From positions 1 through 6,824 of the forward strand of contig CAITOG010000041.1 of NCBI GenBank assembly GCA_903893955.1: 6,824 nt of DNA. Reading direction: 5' to 3'. Origin of the DNA: an uncultured Actinomycetes bacterium (GTDB lineage Bacteria > Actinomycetota > Acidimicrobiia > Acidimicrobiales > RAAP-2). How positions within the stretch are numbered: the first letter of the stretch is position 1; each line of letters opens with the position of its first letter. Of the stretch, positions 1-6,608 are shown one piece after another. The notes below the pieces were generated by a model. The model saw nothing but the letters and a program-made list of their open reading frames with translations. It did no database searches and was not told the DNA's origin. A program made the position numbers and the translations under genes.

Positions 1-627
1 GACGTCGAGGTCGACGTCGACATGGAGAGCTACGGGGCCGCGACATACCTCTGGGGAGCGCTCGTGACCAGCAGGGACACGTTCGAGGGCATCGATGATG
101 GCTACCGTTCGTTCGCCGAGTTCGGTTCGCTCGACGAGGCCGACGAAGCTCGGATCTTCGGGGGGTTCTGGGACTGGCTCATCACCCTGCGCACCGAGGT
201 CCGTCGACAAGGTGGCACCTTTCGTGCCTACTGCTTCTGGCGTGCAGCGGAAGAGGGTCAGATGCGTCGTGCCGCGAGAATCGGCGGCGACGGCCTCCCG
301 ACGGAGCGTCAGCTCGACCGATTCTTCGCCTCAGACGAGTGGGTCGATCTGCACGAGGTCGTCAAGGATCAGATCATGACCGAAGGACCTCTCGGCCTCA
401 AGGTTCTCGCGACTCGGGCTGGCTTCTCCTGGCGAGACGAGGATCCGAGCGGTGAGGCGTCGATCGGCTGGTACGAGCTCGCCCGTGATGGCGACCACGC
501 CTCCTTGCAACGGCTCCTCGATTACAACGAGGACGACGTGAGGGCGACGCGAGCGCTGCGAGACTGGCTTGAAGGTGACGCTCGCCTCCTCCCTCATCTC
601 GATGACCTCGGAGCGCCCGCGCGATGA
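1..627 (+). CDS. TM0106-family RecB-like nuclease, C-terminal part (5' truncated)
   Basis: The reading frame is open from base 1, so the gene starts upstream of the window; 208 codons plus TGA are visible. The protein is the C-terminal RNase H-like (DEDD-type) nuclease domain of the TM0106 family of predicted RecB-like nucleases. In window codon numbering, the DVDME motif at codons 5-9 fits the first metal-binding strand of the fold. WVDLHEVVKDQ around codons 114-124 fits the second motif, and YNEDDV at 175-180 the third. The intervening GLKVLATRAGFSWRDEDPSG and GWYELA segments are typical of actinobacterial members. These proteins usually also carry an N-terminal RecB/Cas4-like domain, which would lie outside the window. 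The substrate is unknown; a DNA or RNA processing role is inferred from the fold only. Its stop overlaps the next start by four bases (ATGA, 624-627), so it probably belongs to the same operon as the downstream genes. Confidence 0.85.
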   Translation, partial: DVEVDVDMESYGAATYLWGALVTSRDTFEGIDDGYRSFAEFGSLDEADEARIFGGFWDWLITLRTEVRRQGGTFRAYCFWRAAEEGQMRRAARIGGDGLPTERQLDRFFASDEWVDLHEVVKDQIMTEGPLGLKVLATRAGFSWRDEDPSGEASIGWYELARDGDHASLQRLLDYNEDDVRATRALRDWLEGDARLLPHLDDLGAPAR

Positions 628-2018
628 ACCGCCCTGTCCTTATCGGTGTGGGTGGCGCCCGGGAGCCCGCCGAGGCGATCGACCTCATGGTCCTCGCGGC
701 CGAGCGGGCCTTGGGTGAGAGTGGCGCACGCCCTGACACGAACCTTCCCCTCGACGCCGTCATCGTTCCGCAGGGATCGTGGCCCTATCGCGACCCTGGT
801 CGAGAGATCGCTCGTCGCCTTGGTTCACCGCAGGCTCACAGCGTGCTCGGCGACCTCGGGGTTTCGCAGCAAGGTCTCATCTCGGCCGCGATGGAGATGA
901 TCACGCGAGGTGACGCAGCGATCGTCTTGGTCGTCGGCGGGGAGTCGCGGCGATGGTCAACTGACGGCGGCTACGTCGACCTCGATGGCGTCCCGGATCT
1001 CAGATTGGAGCGACCACACGACTTCGTCGACCAGCTCGAGATCGACGCCGGCATCGCCTTCCCGGCTGTCCGCTCCTATGCGCTGCTCCAGCGTGCGTTC
1101 GACCACAAAATCGGCCGAGGCGACGCTCTGAGCGCCGAGGCAGTGAGCACCCTGTGGGCATCGATGAGCCGAGTCGCCGCTGCAGCAGGCACCCAAGCGT
1201 TCGAGGCCCCCCGAGACAGCGACTTCCTCGCCACCCCAAGCCCCGAGAACCGGCTGATGGCCGCGCCCTACTTGAAGTGGCACTGCAGCCAGTGGAACCT
1301 CGACGACGCGTCGGCGCTCCTCCTGTGCTCCGAGGAGGCAGCACGGGAGCTTCGATTGGAACCCTCTGCGGCGCTCCACCCACTGGTCGCGCTCGAGTCG
1401 ACCCATTCGCTGCCCGTCATCCGTCGAGACGAGCTCGGCCGGTGGCCAGCGATGGAAGTCCTTGGTCGCCGCGCCCGCGAGCACCTCGGCATGGAGCTTC
1501 GCGACATCGAGCTCATTGACCTCTACTCGTGCTTCCCTGTCGCAGTCATGATGCAGGCACACGCGCTCGGCCTCGCGCTCGACCCCGCGCCGACGCTGAC
1601 CGGCGGCATGACGTTCGCCGGTGGCCCGTTCAACAACTACGTGCTCGACTCCCACGTGGCGATGGCTCGTGCACTGCGCTCTCGGCCGGGTGCTCGAGGC
1701 CTCGTGACCACCGTGAGCGGATTGCTCACCAAGCCGGGGCTCGGCATCTGGTCGACCGAGCCCTCGTCGAACGGCATGCTCCTTGCCGATCTCGACGCCG
1801 AGGCTGAGGCTGCGACGAGCGCTGTGGCCTGCGGCGCCTTCGAGCCCGGAGGAAACCTGACAATCGAGTCGAGCACTGCGTTCTTCGAGGGCGAGGCGTC
1901 ACGCAGCGTCGTGGTTGGACGCGACGGGTCTGGCCGACGCAGCCTCGCCGTCCTCGATGACGACGCCAGCTTCGATCGCTTCAGCGCTCGCTCGTGCATC
2001 GGCGAAGACCTCCGATGA
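624..2018 (+). CDS. thiolase-like protein, TLP1 type, lacking thiolase catalytic residues
   Basis: 464 aa. The start is the ATG inside the ATGA overlap with the nuclease stop, with a GGAG 10 bases upstream (610-613). The N-terminal PVLIGVGGAREP, the LVVGGES strand near 102-108, YSCFPVAV at 301-308 and GGMTFAGGPFNNYV at 327-340 match the branch annotated as acetyl-CoA acetyltransferase or thiolase-like protein type 1, known from mycobacteria. The last ~70 residues fit the small extra C-terminal domain of that type. Aligning to classical thiolases by eye, the nucleophilic Cys falls on Gly79, the NEAF Asn on Tyr301, the GHP His on Gly334, and the second catalytic Cys near Thr363/Val364. The protein should therefore not perform ordinary thiolysis or Claisen condensation. 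It may bind acyl-CoA or use another chemistry, with Cys303 in the YSCF motif the obvious residue to consider. The next gene, cydD, starts within its stop codon. Family assignment is firm; function is unknown. Confidence 0.85.
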   Translation: MNRPVLIGVGGAREPAEAIDLMVLAAERALGESGARPDTNLPLDAVIVPQGSWPYRDPGREIARRLGSPQAHSVLGDLGVSQQGLISAAMEMITRGDAAIVLVVGGESRRWSTDGGYVDLDGVPDLRLERPHDFVDQLEIDAGIAFPAVRSYALLQRAFDHKIGRGDALSAEAVSTLWASMSRVAAAAGTQAFEAPRDSDFLATPSPENRLMAAPYLKWHCSQWNLDDASALLLCSEEAARELRLEPSAALHPLVALESTHSLPVIRRDELGRWPAMEVLGRRAREHLGMELRDIELIDLYSCFPVAVMMQAHALGLALDPAPTLTGGMTFAGGPFNNYVLDSHVAMARALRSRPGARGLVTTVSGLLTKPGLGIWSTEPSSNGMLLADLDAEAEAATSAVACGAFEPGGNLTIESSTAFFEGEASRSVVVGRDGSGRRSLAVLDDDASFDRFSARSCIGEDLR

Positions 2019-3739
2019 GGTCGCCAGACCAGCCATCGAGTGGGCCACCGACCGTGAGCAACATCGGAGAGGATCCGAAGGTGGTCGACGGTCCGCCACG
2101 AGGCACCGATCGGCGGCTGATCGGCGACCTCACCGTCGCCCGTCGGGCCGTGATGGTGGCGATCGCGCTCGGTGTGGTGATGACCGCTGCGGTGGTCGTC
2201 CAGGTGCTCGCTCTCGCCCAGATCATCTCGTGGGCGATGGGGTCGCACGCTGGCGTCCCGAAGGCAGCGATCTGCACCTTCGCTGGGGCGCTGGTGATGC
2301 GAAGCGTCGCAGCAGGTCTGGCAGAGGCCACCGGCGGCAGGGCCGGCGTGGCCGTCACCACTGAGCTGCGCCGCCGACTGCTCAGCGCCATCGAAGCCGA
2401 AGGTCCAGCTGGCGTTGCACATCGCCGGACTGGGGCTGTCGTCTTGACCTTGACCCGTGGGCTCCGAGCGCTTGAGCCGTACTTCAGCCGCTACCTCCCT
2501 GCCGCCGTCGTCGCTGCTGCTGCGCCACCGATCATCCTCATCGTGCTCGCGTTCGAGGATTGGCCCTCGGCGCTCATCGCTCTTGGCCTCGTCGCTGTCG
2601 TGCCGTTTGCGATGGCGTCGCTCGGCAAGCGAGCGCAACGCTCAGCAGATCGTGAGTGGCGACGGCTCCAATCGCTCTCGACGCGGACGCTCGAGCTGTT
2701 GCGCGGCCTCACGACGCTGCGCAGCCTGGGCAGAGTAGACCGTGGGCACGACGAGATCGAGGCGGCGGCGGCATCCGTCGCAGCGAGCATCGACCAGACC
2801 CTTCGGGCATCACTCTCCTCGGGTGCAGCGCTCGAGTTCCTCGCAGGCGTCGGCGTGGGTCTGGTCGCGATGCTCGCCGGACTGCGACTCCTCCATCACG
2901 GCCTGAGCGTTGCGACAGCGCTGGCGGTGATCCTGTTGGTCCCCGAGGTGTTCCTGCCGCTGCGCCGAGCAGGCCAGGAGTTCCACGCATCCACCGAAGG
3001 GCGAGCAGCTGCAGCGAGCGTCTATGCCCTGCTCGACGCCATGCCGCCTGGACGCATGGACCAGGACACGCGTTCGAGCGCCCCCCTCCTCCCGCTGCGC
3101 CTGAGTGAGATGAGCGTGGCATGGCCGTCAAGCGATGCAACGGTGCTCCACGACATCGACCTCACCCTCTCCCCCGGCGAGCAGATCGTCATCACCGGAG
3201 CATCGGGCTCAGGCAAGTCCACCCTCCTCGCCGTCCTCTGTGGCTTCGTCACGCCTCGCTCAGGCCGGCTGCTGCTCGGTGGTGAGAGCTGCGACTTCGT
3301 TGAGCTGGCGTCTCGGCGGGCGTCGATCTCGCTCGCTCCGCAGCGTCCGCACATCTTCAAGGGAACCGTTCGTCATAACCTCCTGCTCGGATCAGGATCG
3401 CACGAAAGAGATGGGGAGATCATTGATGTTCTCGCCGCGGTCGGGCTCTCGCATCTCATCGCAGACGGCCTTGATGCGCAGCTCGCCGAGGAAGGACGAT
3501 CACTCAGCTCCGGCGAACGCCAGAGGATCGGGCTCGCGCGGGTGCTACTGCAGGGCAGGCAGCTCGTCCTCTTAGACGAAGCGACCTCCCACCTCGACCC
3601 ATTGACCGCCCGAATGCTCGGAGAGCAGATCACACCGTGGCTCAGCGGCCGGACCGTCGTCGAAGTCGGACATCGTCCGTCGTTGCTCGGCGACGATGCA
3701 CGGCGTTGGCACCTCACCAAAGGACGGCTCAGTCGATGA
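2015..3739 (+). CDS. cydD: CydD-type ABC exporter subunit (permease-ATPase fusion)
   Basis: 574 aa from the ATG at 2015, which lies in an ATGA overlap with the previous stop. An in-frame ATG at 1994 and a GTG at 2054 are alternatives; no clear ribosome binding site decides between them. A hydrophilic tail of ~45 residues precedes six predicted membrane helices at about 46-72, 83-103, 161-180, 185-203, 272-293 and 300-316. CydD hallmarks are LEPYFSRYLP (152-161) and PEVFLPLRRAGQEFHASTEG (310-329). The nucleotide-binding domain has Walker A GASGSGKST (395-403), Q-loop Gln443, signature LSSGERQ (497-503), Walker B LVLLDEA (517-523, catalytic Glu522) and H-loop His553. CydD pairs with CydC in the cytoplasmic membrane. 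In E. coli the complex is required for cytochrome bd assembly and has been assigned cysteine/glutathione export or, more recently, haem transport. The cydC start overlaps its stop, supporting equimolar production. A generic subfamily exporter is less likely given the paired neighbour. Confidence 0.9.
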   Translation: MRSPDQPSSGPPTVSNIGEDPKVVDGPPRGTDRRLIGDLTVARRAVMVAIALGVVMTAAVVVQVLALAQIISWAMGSHAGVPKAAICTFAGALVMRSVAAGLAEATGGRAGVAVTTELRRRLLSAIEAEGPAGVAHRRTGAVVLTLTRGLRALEPYFSRYLPAAVVAAAAPPIILIVLAFEDWPSALIALGLVAVVPFAMASLGKRAQRSADREWRRLQSLSTRTLELLRGLTTLRSLGRVDRGHDEIEAAAASVAASIDQTLRASLSSGAALEFLAGVGVGLVAMLAGLRLLHHGLSVATALAVILLVPEVFLPLRRAGQEFHASTEGRAAAASVYALLDAMPPGRMDQDTRSSAPLLPLRLSEMSVAWPSSDATVLHDIDLTLSPGEQIVITGASGSGKSTLLAVLCGFVTPRSGRLLLGGESCDFVELASRRASISLAPQRPHIFKGTVRHNLLLGSGSHERDGEIIDVLAAVGLSHLIADGLDAQLAEEGRSLSSGERQRIGLARVLLQGRQLVLLDEATSHLDPLTARMLGEQITPWLSGRTVVEVGHRPSLLGDDARRWHLTKGRLSR

Positions 3740-5421
3740 CGAGCCGCCCGCTTCGTCGTTGGTGGCGCCGCGCCGCACCGTCGCGCCGTCAGGTCGTTCG
3801 TGCGGTGGTGCTGGCCGTGCTGGCCGCACTCACCTCGATCCTCCTGCTCGGCGGCTCTGGACTCCTGATTGCAAAGGCCGCAGGTGGAGGAGGTCTGGTT
3901 GCGCTCGGCGGGCTCCTGATCCTCATCGAGCTCGTGGCGTTCCTCAGATCACCACTCCGACTCCAAGAGCGCCTCAGCGCCCATCGGATTGCCCTCGCCT
4001 CGATGGTCAGGTGGCGGACGTGGCTCTTCGACACCCTCGCCCTACGGGCTCCTGCCGGTACCGCCTTCCTCTCGAGCGGCGACATCCTCGACCGCACCAT
4101 CGAGGATGTCGACGCTCTCCAAGATCTCTACGTTCGCATCGCCATGCCCGTCCTCACCACCCTCGTCACCGGTGTGGTGGCAGCGATCGTGATCACGCCA
4201 TTCCTTCCCCTCGCCGCCGGCGTCTTGTTGGCAGTCCTGGCGTTGAGCGCGCTCCTAGCGATCGGGCTCGGCCGAGCGGCTGCTCGACAAGAGGAGAAGG
4301 GTGTCGCGGCACGTGGCGAGGTGGCTGGCCGCAGCGTCGACCTGATCCTTGGCCTCACCGACCTCGTGATGGCTGGTGCTCTCCCCGAAGCGACACGTGC
4401 ACTCGAGCACGCTGAGGATCGCCGGCGTCAGGTCGCTCGACGACGAGACGATCTGCGGGGCATTGGCACGGCGCTGCTGGGCATACTTGGTGGTGCCGGT
4501 GTCCTCGTCACCGCACTGCTCGCCGCGAACGCCCATCGCACCGGAAGCCTGACCACGGGCGAGGTCGCGGCCATCGTGCTCGTCGCTGTCGCCGGCCAAG
4601 AGCCTCTGGGGGGGCTCCTCGCAGCCGCTCTCCGAGCACCTGAGGTCGCAACCTCAGGCCGTCGGCTCGAGTGGCTCGAGGAGATCCCACTCCCCGTGGA
4701 CGAGATCGACGTACCGCTCGACATTCCCGATGCTCCGCTCCACCTCCGCCTCGAGGGCGTCAGGGCTCCAGCTCGGCCGGGCGGCCCTCCGGTGCTCGAC
4801 GTCATCGACTTGGACATCCCGCCTGGCAGCTCGCTCGCCGTCCTCGGATCGAGCGGTGCCGGCAAGTCGACACTGTGTCGGCTCCTCCTCCGATTCATCG
4901 AGCTCGATGCTGGAGAGTTCGCGCTCAACGGCATCGACGCCCGGCATGCGTCCGGCGACGCCGTCCGACGCCGGGTCGCCATGCTGGACCAGTCGCCGAG
5001 CCTCTTCGGCGGCACGCTGCGCGACTGCCTCCGGCTCGGTGACCCCTCTGCAGACGACGAGACCTTGCTCGAGGTCCTCCGACGGTGCGAGCTCCAGGAC
5101 CTCTGCGACACACGCGACCCTCTCGAGCAGCGCATCGCAGAAGATGGAGCGACGCTCTCGGGCGGCCAGCAGCGTCGCCTTGCCCTCGCACGCACCCTGC
5201 TCCGCAAACCTGAGGTGCTCGTGCTCGACGAGCCCACCGCAGGCCTCGACGATGTCCAGGCGGCCGCTGTCCTCGCCTCCTGCCGCGCTGCTGCGGGGAG
5301 TGCGAGCGTGGTGCTTGTCACCCACGAGATCGCCTTGACGACAGGCTTCGATCAGGTGCTGTGGCTCGAGGATGGTCGACTCGCGCCGATCACGGACGCC
5401 CAGCGCGCGGCGCTTGGATGA
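3736..5421 (+). CDS. cydC: CydC-type ABC exporter subunit (permease-ATPase fusion)
   Basis: 561 aa, the usual CydC length. The ATG at 3736 is chosen because it overlaps the cydD stop (ATGA) and follows an AAAGGA (3719-3724) with an 11-base spacer; the frame is open further upstream, but that part lies inside cydD. Six membrane helices are predicted near 20-49, 54-70, 135-153, 157-179, 244-266 and 275-297. CydC-like features are GSGLLIAKAA at the end of the first helix, the RLQERLSAHRIAL segment (75-87) and TIEDVDALQDLYVRIAMP (121-138). The ATPase has Walker A GSSGAGKST (371-379), Q-loop Gln419, canonical signature LSGGQQR (474-480), Walker B VLVLDEPT (494-501, Glu499) and H-loop His530. Both CydC and CydD keep the catalytic glutamate, so neither ATP site is obviously dead. 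It partners CydD in the periplasmic thiol/haem export complex supporting bd oxidase. It ends 4 bases from the convergent reductase gene. Confidence 0.9.
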   Translation: MTSRPLRRWWRRAAPSRRQVVRAVVLAVLAALTSILLLGGSGLLIAKAAGGGGLVALGGLLILIELVAFLRSPLRLQERLSAHRIALASMVRWRTWLFDTLALRAPAGTAFLSSGDILDRTIEDVDALQDLYVRIAMPVLTTLVTGVVAAIVITPFLPLAAGVLLAVLALSALLAIGLGRAAARQEEKGVAARGEVAGRSVDLILGLTDLVMAGALPEATRALEHAEDRRRQVARRRDDLRGIGTALLGILGGAGVLVTALLAANAHRTGSLTTGEVAAIVLVAVAGQEPLGGLLAAALRAPEVATSGRRLEWLEEIPLPVDEIDVPLDIPDAPLHLRLEGVRAPARPGGPPVLDVIDLDIPPGSSLAVLGSSGAGKSTLCRLLLRFIELDAGEFALNGIDARHASGDAVRRRVAMLDQSPSLFGGTLRDCLRLGDPSADDETLLEVLRRCELQDLCDTRDPLEQRIAEDGATLSGGQQRRLALARTLLRKPEVLVLDEPTAGLDDVQAAAVLASCRAAAGSASVVLVTHEIALTTGFDQVLWLEDGRLAPITDAQRAALG

Positions 5422-5425
5422 GCGC

Positions 5426-6409
5426 TCAGCCGTCGAGGTGCGCCATCGTGGGCGCCGGATACCGCTCGCCGGCGGCCGACCCGCGTGGCACCGCCGCATC
5501 CAGACGTGCCAGCGCCGCTGCATCGAGCACGACGTCGAGCGCTCCAAGGTTCTCCTCGAGGTAGCGCCGACGTTTCGTCCCTGGGATCGGGACGACATCA
5601 TCGCCCTGCGCGAGAACCCATGCCAGCGCCACCTGCGCCGAAGTAGCCCCGAGCTCGGCTGCGATCTCCGCCACGCTCGCAGCCAGTGCCACGTTCGCAT
5701 CGAGGTTCTCTGGTGCAAAGCGGGGCATCCCACGTCGCCAGTCATCGCTCGCCAAAGCATCGAGCGACGTGATCGCCCCAGTGAGCAGTCCACGGCCCAG
5801 CGGGCTGTAGGGGACGAAGCCAACACCGAGGCGTCGGCACGCCTCGGGCAGGCCACCCTCTGGGTCGCGCGAGAACAGTGAATACTCGGTCTGCAGTGCT
5901 GCGATGGGGTGGACCGCCACAGCGCGCTCCAACGTGGCGATGGACGCCTCCGACATGCCGAGATGGCGAACCTTGCCCGCTCTGACCAGGTCGGCCATCG
6001 CTCCGATGGTCTCCTCGATCGGGACCGTGCGATCGACGCGGTGCTGGTAGTAGAGATCGATGACCTCGACGCCGAGGCGCTGGAGCGAGGCATCGCAGCA
6101 TGCCACGACGTACTCAGGTCGCCCAGAGATGCCGAGGAACGCGCCCGACTCATCGCGCACGTTCCCGAACTTGGTGGCGATGATGACCTCATCACGCCGA
6201 TCCTGGATCGCCTGGCCGACGAGCCGCTCGTTCGTGAAGGGTCCGTACATGTCGGCAGTGTCCAAGAGGTTCACCCCTCGATCGAGCGCCTCGTGAATGG
6301 TCGCGATGGCTTCACCCTCATCGCGGTCGGCGTAGAAGTCGCTCATCCCCATGCAGCCAAGCCCGAGGGCAGACACCTCAAGACCGTCACCGAGCATCCG
6401 TCGCACCAT
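5426..6409 (-). CDS. aldo/keto reductase (YakC/AKR13-like)
   Basis: 327 aa, a normal length for a single-domain cytosolic NADPH-dependent oxidoreductase with a TIM-barrel fold. The start is supported by GAGAGGA six bases upstream and by the family N-terminus (RRMLGDGLEVSALGLGCMGM). The catalytic tetrad is visible: Asp50 and Tyr55 in LLDTADMYG, Lys80 in IIATKFG, and His123 in DLYYQHRVD. LVRAGKVRHLGMSEAS (141-156), QTEYSLFSRDPE (173-184), YSPLGRGLLTG (201-211) and PIPGTKRRRYLEEN (275-288, NADPH phosphate contact region) are typical of the AKR13-type aldo/keto reductases. It should reduce aldehydes or ketones; the substrate cannot be read from sequence. The gene opposes cydC tail to tail and is preceded by a palindrome-rich leader, so it is probably transcribed alone and possibly regulated by a repressor. 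Family call is firm; physiological role unknown. Confidence 0.93.
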   Translation of the reverse strand: MVRRMLGDGLEVSALGLGCMGMSDFYADRDEGEAIATIHEALDRGVNLLDTADMYGPFTNERLVGQAIQDRRDEVIIATKFGNVRDESGAFLGISGRPEYVVACCDASLQRLGVEVIDLYYQHRVDRTVPIEETIGAMADLVRAGKVRHLGMSEASIATLERAVAVHPIAALQTEYSLFSRDPEGGLPEACRRLGVGFVPYSPLGRGLLTGAITSLDALASDDWRRGMPRFAPENLDANVALAASVAEIAAELGATSAQVALAWVLAQGDDVVPIPGTKRRRYLEENLGALDVVLDAAALARLDAAVPRGSAAGERYPAPTMAHLDG

Positions 6410-6415
6410 CGCTGT

Positions 6416-6422
6416 TCCTCTC
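6416..6422 (-). promoter_or_regulatory. ribosome binding site of the aldo/keto reductase
   Basis: On the minus strand GAGAGGA precedes the ATG (6409-6407) by six bases, a good Shine-Dalgarno match and the best one among the starts in this window. It fixes the reductase start at residue 1 rather than at Met5. Its first two bases (6421-6422) are also the end of the 34-base dyad described separately. Confidence 0.65.
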
Positions 6423-6454
6423 GTCGAAGGCCCCGTCGACGGGGTCTGAGACGA
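6421..6454 (-). promoter_or_regulatory. 34-base imperfect palindrome in the reductase leader (candidate operator or leader hairpin)
   Basis: Dyad symmetry is centred between 6437 and 6438, with 14 of 17 base pairs matching. The core CCCCGTCGACGGGG (6431-6444) is a perfect palindrome. It is flanked by AG/CT (6428-6429 with 6446-6447) and by outer arms TCGTC (6421-6425) and GACGA (6450-6454). The mismatched positions are 6426, 6427 and 6430 and their partners. It begins inside the reductase ribosome binding site and ends 45 bases from the start codon. It could be the DNA site of a dimeric regulator, or fold in mRNA right next to the ribosome binding site. A weak -10-like TAGGTT on the minus strand (6459-6454) abuts it, with no convincing -35. 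The dyad is seen; its function is inferred. Confidence 0.45.
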
Positions 6455-6519
6455 ACCTAGGCGAAGTGTCGCAGCAGTCCGTCCCCCGCCTTGCGAGGAC
6501 GTTCTTGGGGCGTTAGGTT

Positions 6520-6534
6520 CCTGCCACTGGCAGG
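6520..6534. repeat. 15-base palindrome followed by a G run
   Basis: CCTGCCA and TGGCAGG are perfect 7-base inverted arms around a single C at 6527, followed by more G (7-base G run at 6533-6539). It lies in the non-coding stretch between the reductase and the next gene. It resembles a short protein-binding dyad more than a hairpin, because the loop would be only three bases. It is in GC-rich DNA, where such palindromes also arise by chance. Confidence 0.35.
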
Positions 6535-6543
6535 GGGGGCCAG

Positions 6544-6599
6544 GTACTCCGGGCGCCCGTCCGTGAGCTTCGGCTCCGGACGGGCGACGGAGTGCACCT
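6544..6599 (-). terminator. long GC-rich hairpin with TTCG loop, candidate terminator of the gene to the right
   Basis: A perfect 10-base-pair stem, CGCCCGTCCG (6555-6564) with CGGACGGGCG (6578-6587), encloses GAGC-TTCG-GCTC (6566-6577) with one unpaired T at 6565. Outside it, ACTCCG (6547-6552) pairs with CGGAGT (6589-6594), and GGT (6544-6546) with ACC (6597-6599). In all, 23 pairs form over 56 bases. On the plus strand the loop is C(TTCG)G, the very stable tetraloop type. It begins 9 bases after the stop of the minus-strand gene ending at 6609, so a terminator role is the simplest reading. No T-run follows on either strand, so it would have to act as a U-less terminator, as proposed for some actinobacteria, or have another RNA role. 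Confidence 0.45.
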
Positions 6600-6608
6600 T
6601 GTCTCGAG

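Noticed and set aside
1..21. GTCGAC-rich repeat at the left edge
   Set aside because: It encodes the expected DVEVDVD strand of the nuclease; the repetition follows from Asp-Val codons.
1637..2638. 333-codon minus-strand open frame across the thiolase-like gene and cydD
   Set aside because: It covers the junction of two recognisable plus-strand genes and shows no family motifs.
4654..6195. 513-codon minus-strand open frame spanning cydC and the reductase
   Set aside because: It overlaps two well-supported genes in a different frame; the product is Arg/Ser-rich low-complexity, as expected from antisense reading of GC-rich genes.
6512..6518. GTTAGGT, which matches the integron attC core GTTRRRY
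   Set aside because: No RYYYAAC partner at a suitable distance and no integrase or cassette-like genes; a 7-base degenerate match is expected by chance.
6410..6608. Possible tRNA or other known RNA gene in the structured intergenic region
   Set aside because: No tRNA cloverleaf or TTCGANNC arm, and no recognisable riboswitch or known RNA motif could be seen.
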